A stretch of 64,000 bases of DNA from Symbiodinium natans (taxonomy: Eukaryota > Sar > Dinophyceae > Suessiales > Symbiodiniaceae): contig CAJNDS010002099.1 in assembly GCA_905221605.1 (NCBI GenBank), positions 285,001-349,000 of the forward strand. Direction: 5' to 3'. The translations under genes were made by a program, and so were the position numbers. Shown piece by piece: positions 30,731-42,700 of the stretch (the first letter of the stretch is position 1; every line of letters begins with the position of its first letter). The notes under the pieces are model-generated. The model was not told the origin of the DNA and ran no database searches. It saw only the letters and a list, made by a program, of their open reading frames with translations.

Positions 30731-33700
30731 CTGACACGCTATTCATGTTCAACCGCAGTATTGCCGATGATAGCTCTTCAAGATTCGTCTACATCCGGCT
30801 AGGAGCAGCCATCACACTTCCAACGAAGTACTATCACAAAACAGGATCACTTACCAAGCTGGGGCTGCCCAGAGTCGCCAAAAACCCTACATCCCGACAT
30901 CCTGTTCTCCTCTGGTTTACTGGTTTAGAGGTTTTGAGGGTTTAGGGCTGAGGGTTCACCCCCCCACCCACCCCCCCCCCCCCCACCCAAAGCTTCAAGC
31001 TCGAGGCGCATTGGCGCGGCCGCCGACGCAGCGCACCACCAGCAGGGCGTGCAGCCCGGCCTCCTCCTCCCCCTCGGGCAGAGGATCGGCGTACTCATCC
31101 GACTTGGTGACCATCTCCTTGGCGGCTTCCAACTTTTTAGGCTTTTTCAGCAAGCCTGGGAATAAAAAATGGCCAAGGCATCTAGGATCCCCCCAAAAGA
31201 GGGGGTTAGGTTTTAGGGGTGAGGGTTTAGGGTTGTGGGTTGAGACCTCCAGGTGGCGTGAACAGTCACAAGCTGGCTGTCAGGCCAGAATGCAACACCC
31301 TAAAGCTGTGCGCTGACAAAACGCGCGCCCTCATTGCTTTTCAGAAGCCTCGTTCTGCACCTGTCAGTATCTGAGTTTCCATCAAACTGCATTCCCTTTC
31401 ATGCAATTCTCGAGCTGGAGCACTTGCCAAGCCAGGTCACGCGTTCAAACTTCCGCAAGTCAGCCGAAGCCCCTCGAAATTGTGGTTCGAAGTTTGAACC
31501 CTAAACTGTAGGGTTTAGGGCTTAGGGTTGGTTTAGGGGCGACCCCCCCTAAACACCCCTAAGCCCCCACCTAACCCCCCCTAAACCCCCAAAACCCCCC
31601 CAAAACCCCCCCAAAAGCCCCCCCAAAACCCCCCAAAACCCTCGCAACCCGGCGTCGGCCAGGTAGATCCCGAAGCCATAGAGCGGGGAGCCCTTGGCTT
31701 CGCCAGGCTCCTTCCAGGTGGCGCCGGTGCCTCTGCGCGGGACGCCGGCAGATTTAGTAGGGTTTGTTAGGGTTTATAGGATTTCTAGGGCTTGTGGGGT
31801 TTCTAGAGTTTGTAGGGATTCTAGGGTTTGGTGGGGTTTGTGGTGCTTCTAAGGTTGGGTTTAGAGGATTAGAGGGTTTCTAGTAGGGTTTAGATGGTTT
31901 AGAGGCTTTTGTAGGCAAGGATTTCCTAAGTCCTGTGACTAATTTAGAGTCGAGAGAAGCACATCTGAGCCCCCTGACTTCTTACCTTCCCCAAAAGTTT
32001 ACCCTACAGTAGTCCTATCAGATCCCTACTTGAAACCTACGTTTTAGGGGGGGGGTTTCTACATACTTGAGTCTTGGCTCAGCTTTTCTTTTAGAGTGCA
32101 TGGGCGTTTCGGGTGCGTAGTGAATGTGATACAAGTATTGAAAATGCGCAGGCTCCTAGTTATATCAGTGTAGGGCTTGGGGGTGATGCAGGTCTACTAT
32201 TTGCTTAAGAAGCCCCCCCCAAAAAAAAAACAATGAAAATAATAATCAATAATCATCCTATATTACCCTGATAAGGATTGCTATATTACCCTTATAACGA
32301 TTTTTAAATATCTTATTGGGGGGGGTTCTAGAGCAATTAGTAGAGGTGTGGGACCCTGGCCTCAAAAACTGAGCTCCAGATTTTCTTTGTAAGAGCCGGA
32401 GCATTTTCGGGGTCAGGGTTATAGGGTTCTAGGGTTATGCGGTAGAGGGTTTGGGGCCAGAGGGCTTAGAGCTTAGGGGGCTTCGGGTTGAGGACTTCGG
32501 TTTCAAGGTGGTGCGTGAACCTGCGCTACTGCAATTGGTTCAGGGTATTGGGTAGTTCAGGGCTTATAGGGTGTAGGCGCGCGCGCATGTAAGCCACGTT
32601 TGGAGAGTTGCCGTGCTGAACAACCCTACACCAAAACCTGATTCCTGCACGCCCGAATCCCTTGCACGCCCGAATCCCTTATCAGCCTCAACCCTTGAAT
32701 CCTAAAATGCCCTGGCCCCCTGAAATGCCTTTCAACCTTAAAATGCTTAAATGCCACCAAAAACCCTGAACCCCTAAACCCTAAACTCTAAAATGCCTTC
32801 AAACCTCCATAATGCCCTAAAATACCCTCATGAGAACCCTGCCTGAAAGAGCCAGGCGAAAGTTGCTCCCGCAAATTCCGCGCGAGGCGTCGACGTTCGT
32901 GCCATGGAAGAGCCGCCACTCGTTGCAGGTCGCAGACATGCTGGCTTCGACCTTTTTTAGGGTTTAGGGTTTAGGGCGCGTTTACGGTGCAAAAATTTAA
33001 GGGGGTTATGTTATATATGACAAGAGGGGCTTAGGGTGTAGGCTTTAGGGTAGGCTTTAGGGATTCTAGGGTTTGGGGTTTAGGGATTGGGGTTTGGGGT
33101 GGATTCGACCTGTACGTCCGCATGCACGGAGATAGGCGTGAAGTGCGAGTCCTCGCCGCACTCGCTGCTGATGGAGTTTCGCATCAAAACCTCGGATTTC
33201 TGTGATGAACATGGATTTCTTGGTGTAGCCTGTGTGGAGAAGTGCCCAGGCATTTTGCCTCGTTTATCTTACAGAACCCTGAACCGCCACTTTTGGGGAC
33301 CAAACGCAAACGACAGTAGCTGGCAGATATTCGGCCGGAGAGCATAATGCTTCCACAGGTCCAAGTTCTGGTTCCGGAAAACCTGCGGGAAGACGAGCCA
33401 GCAGAATTGTGCGACAGGTAGCTCACACTGCTGGATTGCTCCTCTAGCCTCTTGCCTCGTCTACTTGGAGGCTGATGAGTGCATATCAATAAAGGTACGG
33501 CTTAGATGGCCTAAAGCTGAGCCTAGACCCTAAACCCAAGCCCTACCTCTACAAGTACCCAGAAGTATCTATTAAAGCAACCTCCTCACCCTCCACAATA
33601 TTGTTCTCGAATCTGCAAAAAGCATGCTACAGCATGCTGCTGAAGCACGAATATAGCGCAATGGGATTTCAGGGTTTAGGGTTGGGGTTTAGGGAGGGGT

Positions 33701-36700
33701 TTAGGTTAAGGATTTGAGGGAGAAGCCTTCTTATTTACAAGAACTTTCAGGGTTCAGGGTGAAGGATTTGAGGGAGAAGCCTTCTTGACGGCGAAGCCCT
33801 TGGGAACTCGGTGGCCATTCTTCCGGAGGCATGCGGCGTCGCACCTTCCCAGGCCACGGACACTTAGCCTATCTTGGTAGCTCTTTTACCCCCCAAATGA
33901 AAGCTTAACTTTAGCTCCCTTAATATGAAATTAGCCAAAACTTATAAAGTGATAAAGTTGTAGTAAAGTCCCACCTAGCTATTGGCTGTCCAGCCTCATA
34001 TGAACCCTGGCTTTTCATCGGTTTGAAGGGCTACCCCAAACCCTAAACCCTAAACCCTAAACCCCAAACCCTAAACCCTAAACGAGCTTGCCGAGCTTTA
34101 GGCCGTGCAGCTCTGGGTGGCTCCGACCATGAAGGGAGCAGCCGCGATCACGGGTCCAGTTGTCGCTCGTCTTGTGGCTCTGGTTGAAGAGCTCCTGTTT
34201 TAGGGTTTAGGGTTTAGGGCTTCGGGTTCAGGGTTTAGGGTTTAGGGCTCGTCTTGTGGCTCCGGTTGAAGAGCTCGTGCGACCCAGTTAGGTTCCTAGA
34301 ACCCTTAGAACCCTTAAGGCCTCAATTAGTAGGCCCCTGGGAGTCTAGGGTTCCGTTACTTTTTTCAACTGGTGTGTTAAGACATTCGCGGCTAAGGTTC
34401 CGAAAGCGCAAGTAGCTTCGGTGAAACTCCAGTCCTGCATCCGGCTAAGAACATCGGCGTCTTCAACGTTGACCAGCCCATTCAGCAGAGAGCCGTCATC
34501 TGCAGTTTGCCAATGCTTCAGCGCATCTTCTCCGACAGAAAACACATCCGCGATGGACCTGCCGGTTCTTACACAAGGTTTAGGGTTTAAGGTTTAGGGT
34601 TTAGGGTTCAGGGTTGAGGGTTTAGGATTTAGGGTTTAATTAAGGTTTCGGGTTTAGGGTTTAGGGTTTGGGAGGCCTTAGCCCTTGGAGGGTACATTGG
34701 ATCTCCTGTTCATAGGGAGTGGGGCTCGTATCAAAAGACGCCTCATTGTCAGGAAGCCCTCACATGGAATGGATCGTCCTAAACCCTAAACCCATCCAGG
34801 TCGACCTCGCCTGTGCGCACTCTCTTTGTGGCCACACTCGCAGAGTCTTCCGGCCGCCACGGCGGAAAACTCGGCACAACCTGTGTTACTTGGGATGTTC
34901 CCCCTTATACTAACAGTCCTTAATAGGGTTTAGGGTTTAGGGTTACTATAATCCCTCTTAAGGACTGTTAGTATACGGGGGAACATCCCAATGTATGAAA
35001 CCCATCGTTTGTCACCGGATCCTGGTACCTTTACCATTGAAAGGTGTCCGTGGGCTTCTGGCCACAAGTACCCTTCGAGGTTCGCGACGCAGCTCACCCT
35101 GAGGCCTCGCATCCGAAACCCTGAAACCGCAACACTAAACCCTCGGGTTTAGGGTTGAAGGCTTAGGGTTTAAGATTTAGGGTTTAGGCTCAACGCTAAA
35201 CCCACTGCCACAATTCTTCCGGGTAGCTGCACGACGTGTCGTCGTCCTCGCGGCTGCGAAACCTCCAGAACGGACCAGATGTGTCAACGTTACGGTGATG
35301 GCGCTGGTACAACCCTAAATCCCTACATGTACTCAAAACCTTCAACTTGGACCCATTGACACTGTAACCTTATGAGCAGATCTCTTCATCATCTACCACT
35401 TGCTTAAGAACGCCAAACATTATAAACACTAAGTAAAATAAAAAGAAAAAACATGTCCTTCTTTATAAGGGTAATAGAGGGACTATTGCTTTGTATTCTT
35501 GGGGGGGTTCTTATAAGCAAATAGTAGGAGTGGGTATGCAAGGAGCTGGCAGGGCCGCGACTGGCCAGCCTCGCTGAGTCCTGATAGGCGCTGGGCTTAG
35601 CATGTAGGGTTTAGGGTTTAGGGTTTAGGGTTTAGGGGTTTAGGGGTTTAGGGGTTTAGGGGTTTAGGGGTTTAGGGGTTTAGGGGTTTAGGGGTTTAGG
35701 GGTTTAGGGGTTTAGGGTTTCGGGTTTCGGTGAAACCCTAAATCCTACACCCTGAAACCCTGAAGCCCTGCAACTCTGAAGCCCTGAAACCCTGAAACCA
35801 TAAACCCTGAGCCCTGACCCTAGGTTGCTCCAATCTGTGGCGCCGAGCGAAGGCTCCGCCCTTAGGACCCCAACTGCCGAGAACCGCCAATGCCTACCGC
35901 CACCCCTGTAGGGAACTTTGGGGTTTAGGGGGTTTGGGGTTTCGGGTTTTGGGTGTAGGGTTTGGAGTTTGGGGCTTCAGGTTTCGGAGTTTTGGGTTGG
36001 AAGTGCTCTCACCGAACACAATCTTATCCAACGAACGCAACTCTCATCGAACGACACACTCAGGACGCCATTGCAACCAACTGGCAAAAGTCTGGAATTC
36101 AGAAGAAACCCAAGTTTGACAATCCCAAGCGCTGAGGCGTAAACCGCTCAAGATTCTCAAGCCGCATCCCAAAGAGATGCAACATTCTTTTACATTTGAA
36201 TTCCAGATTCCAGACCCCAAATTGCCCTTAAAGAGCTGCAAACACCAACGCTGTAAAGCCTATAGAGCCTGACACATCGAACCCTGTTCTTCGAACAGCC
36301 TCCCTCCCCGGGGGCCTATCGGCAACGTGCAGTGCTGCGAAGCCCAACTCGCAAAGCGCGAGAAGTTGACGTAGCCTCGCCATTTCGGTACAGGAACTCC
36401 CCAGCTTTTCATTGTGGGCTTAGGGTTTCAAGTCTTGCAGTCCTAGAACCTATATAAGCCCTAAAGCCTGCGGCCGCCCACGCTAGAGGGGGGGGGGGGG
36501 GGCGGGGCCGGTACCACTGAACGCTACCGTTTCGAGATCTGCTTGCGTTGCCAAAGCAGGTCGAGCCTACCACGCCTGATGCATCCCTGCTACAGCAACA
36601 TGATGAAGTTACCCTTAAACCCAGTGGGGGAGCAGGACACTAAGAAACCCTGCGTACGACCACCCGCCGGAAAGCCGGGAGCCGTTGCTTGCGACCCCGG

Positions 36701-39700
36701 CCCCGGCGACCTTGGCGGGGGAGGCTTGGCCGGAAAGCTGTTGCTTGCGACACCCCGGCTGTGGAGTTGCGGCGGGAGAGAAGCCTCCCAAGATTGCGAA
36801 CGACCACGGTGAAAAAGGCCCAAAATCTGTTGTCGGCCCGGCGAGGGAGACCCGTTTACGGCCCTTTACAAGGGGGCCCTTTGTAAGGATGCTCTTTACA
36901 GGGGAGGCTCTTTACAAGCCTTGCGGAGGGCGCCCCTGGAGTTGGGGAAAAAATGCTGGCTCCAGTACGACTGGCTGCTTACAAGGAGGCCCTTGCGCAG
37001 GACCTCAGGAAATGCCCCCTTCACTCTCAAATTTTCCCGCCACCTCGTGGTGGGGGAGGCCCGGCCCGAGAAGCCCGTGCATGCGACCCCCCTCGGCCGG
37101 GCGGTCCGGGCCAAGAAGCCGCCCCTTTCGCGCGATTCGGGGGAAGCGCGGCTCGCACCAAAACAGCCCAGAGGGAAGAACCAAAACCAAACGTCTAGTT
37201 GGCGGCTTGGGGAGAGAAAATAGGGAAAATGGCCAAGCGACCGGTGGCCGTGCCGCCTGCAGCCTCCCACTCGCCATCCACTTCCGAGCCTGCCAGCTGG
37301 GCACCACGGGTTTAGGGGTTTAGGGGCTTAGAGGTTTAAGGGCTTAGGGTTTAATATAAGAGTTTTGGGTTTACGGGTTTCGGGGTTTAAGCGTCTAGGG
37401 GGCTTGGGCAACCCCACAACAGGAGCCTTGGCAAACTTAGTTTTGGACCATCAACTTGAACCTGAAGCCCCTTACCGAAGACGAGCCCGAAACTGCCGCT
37501 CCCAGATGCCTTCAAAACCCTAAACCCTATAAACCCTAAGAATGTCCCATAAAAAAAAGGCCGTGCCCCCTGGCGCTCCTGCGTTGTCCTTGCTGCAGTA
37601 CTCGAAGGTTTGCGCAAACTCTTCCTGCAGAGTTGGCCCCGCACCCCAGACTGCCCTATTTGGGTTTACGAAAATAGGGGCACCCTCTTTGGGTGTTCCT
37701 AGAATAAGGATTCTTGTATGTGGGGTATATTTTAGGGGTACCCATATTTTGCGCTTACGAAACTAGGGGACCCCCAAAATAGATCCCCAAATAGTAGGAT
37801 TCCCTGATAATACGGACCTTAAAACGGTGCCCCTAATTTCCCAAATTCGGGTTTAGAGTTTACGAGTTCATTATAGGGTACTTAAGGGAGGGGGGTTCCA
37901 CGCGGCGTAAGTAGGGAGTATTTGGGGGTTACATACCACCCTTGAACCCCCCTCTCAACACTCTAATAAGTTTAGGGCTTCAAGTGTGGGAGGAACTACC
38001 GGACACCTGTCTGTCCATTCGGGTGTAGGGTTGAGGGCTTTATGCTGAGGAACTGCAAACAAGCTGCCATATGAAGGCCATTAGTACATAAGATGGCACC
38101 CTTCTGTTAAGTTTCCTAACGAGAGTCCAGTGGAGCGGGGTATAAGGCCTGAAGCCCCCTGTAAACCGCCGATAAGCCATGTTGCTCTTGCTGCTCATAT
38201 CATTCCTTTCCCTTCCTTCCCCCCCTTCCCCCCACTTCGCTTCCTTCCTGTAAAGGAAGGAAGGGAAAGGGAGGGAAGGTGTGGAAGGGAAGGAAGCTGA
38301 ATATGATCCACTTAATTTATTCCAAATAAAGGTAGAAAATGTCCCAAGGGCCTTCCGAGGAAGCTTGAGCAGATTGCACTGTTCAAGCCGAGGCCAGCGT
38401 TCAGAGGTGACAGACAAACCTCTGCAAACCCGAAAAAGCCCTAATTAAACCCTTAACCCGAAGTCCTAAACCCCAAGCCCTAAAGAGTCAGGCGACAACC
38501 CTCACGGCGTTTTACCCTGCGAAGGCCCCCTCTCAGCTCTAAACAAACTGCAAACCGTGGGCCTTCTGCAGGTAGCCGGATTCCTCCAGGCTGGCAAGGT
38601 GGCAGCGAGAAAGTTCGAGTTTGGGAGTTGCAACTTTCGGGATCCTTGCCCTACCTGCACGGGTGCTTCGTAGGGAGTTTAAGGAATTTGAGTGCCTCAT
38701 GTCCCCCCATAGACTGCCCCTTTATGGGATTACAATAGGGTGCTACCTCCCTCTTCCCCTACTCGGAGCCAGCAAGCAAGCCCCAAGGCCCTAAACCCCC
38801 CCGAGACCCTGAACCTCCTGCAGTTCGTTTAGGGTTTAGGGTTTAGGGTTTAGGGTTTAGGGTTTAGGGTTTAGGGTTTAGGGTTTAGGGTTTAGGGTTT
38901 AGGGTTTAGGGTTTAGGGTTTAGGGTTTAGGGTTTAGGGTTTAGGGCCCGAGGCCCAACTCTGACCTCCCATACTAGAGACCCTGGTCCCTAACCCCTAA
39001 ACCCTCAACCCTGAACCCTAAACCCTCAACCCTGAACCCTAACTCTCAACCCGCCTCCTAAGTTCGGGGCTCAGGGTTTACTGGGGTTCAAGGGGCTTCG
39101 GGGTTTCAGCTTTTCAGGGATGATGGGGTTGCGACAAGGACGTTTGCGTAATGATGATTATGTCAGGTGAGTGGTTGTCCCCATGCCGTGGCAGGATGTA
39201 AGGGGCTGTTGTCTTGCACTGGCCGGTGCTTGCCATTGTGCTTTGTGCTTTTGGGTTTTCCGGAGCGCCCAAGGGCGACAGCACGTGTTCCCAAGTAACG
39301 AGTTCAGACCCGCTCTCCACCCCTCCACCCCACCCCCCCTCTTCCCCGAAGCCGAGCGTTAGTCAGACCGAAATCCGAGGGCTGCAGCTTGACGTGCTTC
39401 GAGCAGGTATAGGAAGCCCTATGGAGAAAGGAGACCCAATCCCTCAAACACTACAAACCTCAACGCTTCCCACAAAACCCGAGATGCTCCTCAGGATCGT
39501 GGAAGTCGAAAAGCTGCAGTAGGGTCTCCTTGGCAACAGTACGCTTTTTGGGGTGTGCTTACGTTTGTAAGGCAAACCCCAAACCCTCGACCCCCTATAG
39601 AACCTTAGAACCCAAGAGGGTCAAAAAGGGAAACCGTAAACCCTAAAACCCTAAAACCCTAAAACCCTAAAACCCTAAAACCCTAAAACCCTAAAACCCT

Positions 39701-42700
39701 AAAACCCTAAAACCCTAAAACCCTAAAACCCTAAAACCCTAAAACCCTAAAACCCTAAAACCTAAAACCCTAAAAACCTAAAACCCTAAAACCCTAAAAC
39801 CCTAAAACCCTAAAACCCTAAAACCCTAAAACCCTAAAACCCTAAAACCCTAAAACCCTAAAACCCTAAAACCCTAAAACCCTAAAACCCTAAAACCCTA
39901 AACCCTAAACCCTAAACCCTAAATCCCTAGAACCTCTGAACCCAAAAAGGGCAAAAAGGCACCACTGGGCCACCCAGTCTCGAACTGCGGGCGATGGCTG
40001 CCAAACTTCACCAGGCCCTGGGAAGGGGTTCAGGGGTTTAGGGGTTTAGGGGTTTAGGGGTTTAGGGGTTAAGGGTTTAAGGGTTTAAGGGTTTATGGCT
40101 TCAGGGTTTTTAGGGGTTGAGGGGTTTAGGGGTTTAGGGTTTTCGGGGTCAAGGTTTTAGGGCTTTTGGGTTTTCAGGGTTTTAGGAATTTAGGGGGTTG
40201 TGGTTTCAGGGTTTCAGGGTTGAACGGCTTACGGCCCTAGGGCTTCAAGTTGTCTACTATTTGCTCAAGAACTCCCCCCCCCCCCCCCCCCCCCCTCCCC
40301 CGAAAAAAAATACATATAAAAACTTTCACATGGTCTTCCTGAAAACGGTCATTTCGGGACTATTATCTTGTATGTTTGGGGGGTTCTTAAGCAAATAGTA
40401 CTTGTTCAGGACTTCAAAGTTCAGGGTCCTCAAGCCGAAGCCCCCGGAACGCCCCTCCATCTCAACCTGGCGCAGTTTTTTGGAAGCCCTGAAACCCGAA
40501 ACCCTAAACCCCAAGCCCCAAAACCCTAAACCCTACTAAACCCTAGCCCTAAACCCTAAACCCTAAACCCTAAACCCTAAATCCCAAACCCTAAACCCCA
40601 AGCCGCCGGCCTTGCGGTAGTTCCGATCTCCGGGGTGCGCGTACCTTTCCAGGTGGGCAGTGCTCCGCCGGTAGCAGCCGGCGCCGAAGCCTCGGAGAAA
40701 GCAGGGTTTAGGGTTTAGGGTTTGGGGTTTGGGGTTTGGGGTTTGGGGTTTGGGGTTTAGGGTTTAGGGTTTAAGGTTTAGGGTTTAGGGCTTAATTAGG
40801 GTTTAGGGTTTAGGGTTTAGGGTTTAGGGTTTAGGGTTTAGGGTTTAGGGTTTAGGGTTTAGGGTTTAGGGTTTAGGGTTTAGGGTTTAGGGTTCATAAT
40901 TTAGGGTTTAGGGTTTAGGGTTTAGGGTTTAGGGTTTAGGTTTCAGGGTGCAGGGCTAGGGTTTGGTTTTGGGACTGATATCACGAACGCGCAATGTTCA
41001 GAGGGACTTGTTCCCTAAACCCTAAACCCTAAACCCCAAACCCTAAACTCCCGAAAAAAGTATCCGCGGGCATGAACGTAGGCTCTCAACGTCGATCAAC
41101 CCAGGATTCCTTCTTGAACAGGTCTGGACTCCGGCTTATACTGGGTTCTTGTTCTTGAACCCAAGTAAAACACCCTAAACCCTAAACCCTAAACCCTAAA
41201 CCCTAAACTACTATACTAAGGGTAGTGTAACCTAACATTCTTCTGGCAGCTTAACTTGTTCCTTAACCAGAATCTGGCATACGAGTCAGAGTTTTCGCCT
41301 TGGGATGCTCTAGGGGTTTTAGGGTTTAGTGGGGATTTAGGGCTTAGCGGAAAAGATTTCTGAGTTTTTGTTGCAGCACTGGCGGGCGGTTGAACGTCGG
41401 AGCCTAGCGGTCTGGAACAAATGCGGAACCCCCGAAGGATCTGATGCTCCCCCACCCCCCGCCTCCACCGACCCACCCACCCCACCCCGCCCCACCCCAC
41501 CCCACCCCAGCCCACCCAACCCCCCCCCCCCCCCCCGAACCGAAGCAAACAGGATACAAAAAACAGTATATCAACAGCACAGATACACCGCAAAACAACT
41601 AGCACCCAAACAACCCACCCACCCCCCACGCCAGAAAAGAAAAGCGCGACAAGCCAAACAACCCAACAAACTCCCCTAAACTCCCAACCCCGGTATACCC
41701 CAAACTCAAGAAACCTACACACCTCACAAACACTCAAGCCTAAGCACCCCTAATCCCTGAACTGAAAAGCCTTCCCTCACTCAGCAACCCCCCCTCCCGC
41801 CCCCTCAACAAAGAGGAAACATCCAAGACTTCCCTAAACCCTAAACACCCCAAATCCCCCACAATTTTGGAGGGCTAGGTGTAGGGTTTAGGGTTTAGGG
41901 TTAGGGCGGCTAGGGTTTAGGGTTTAGGGTTTAGAGCCGAGGGTTTTGGCTTAAATTCCTAAACCCGGGCGGCCAGGGCGCGGCAGGCCTCACGCCGGCA
42001 GTCCCGCTTGGCGGGGTCGGCAGGGTGCCTCTGCCCAGGGGCTTTAAGGGGTTTTAAGGGGGGTTTTCGGGCTTTAGGGCTCCTCTAAACCCCTCAGACC
42101 CTAAAAACCCTCAAGCCTTAACATCTTTAAGGGGGCTTTAAGGGGTTTTAGGGGGTTTAGGGGCTTAGATTTGGGGGTTTAGGGGATTTGATTAGGGGTT
42201 TGAGGTTTTGGGGGCTTAGGGTGTATATAAGATGGATTTAGGGCTTTAGGGGCTTTAGGGGTTTCGGGGTTTTGGGCTTTCAGCTTTAGATGGGTTTAGG
42301 GGTTTGGGGGCTTTAGGCTTCTAGGGCTTCGGGCCGACCGGGGTTTCTAGGGCATGGAGCCGGTTTGGGGGTGCTTAGGGCCTACAGCAGCTTGTAGGGG
42401 GCTTTCTAGGGGCTTCGGGTCCAAGGGAGAAGCCTCGTCCTGAACCCTGTACCTTGCCACACTCTGAACCTTTTTTTGGGGTTTAGGGTTTAGGGTTTAG
42501 ATCAAACCTGGGTAATACCACTGAAAGCCGAGAGACCCGGCCCCGAAACATGTTTCGGCAGCAGAGATCCTGCCACGTAAATCCCCCAAATCTGCGTCCT
42601 CACCAAAAACGAAAGTCTCATCCCCACAGGCCCTGAGTCAAAATAACCCCCACCCCCGAAGGCCCCTGGATCACGAATCGAGCATCCTAAAATCTTGAAC

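Noticed and set aside
36685-37323. A 212-codon plus-strand frame
   Set aside because: GC-rich, overlapped by equally long frames on the other strand, no motif, and strand opposite to all supported exons.
37440-37520. Protein-kinase glycine loop (GSGSFGLVF)
   Set aside because: Out of frame with the neighbouring exons; the phase-matched reading is RQFRARL and no kinase motifs follow.
41216-41737. Minus-strand open frame with a Pro/Ser-rich stretch
   Set aside because: Lies between two exons that must join directly to form PBZ finger 2; the rest is C-rich low complexity.
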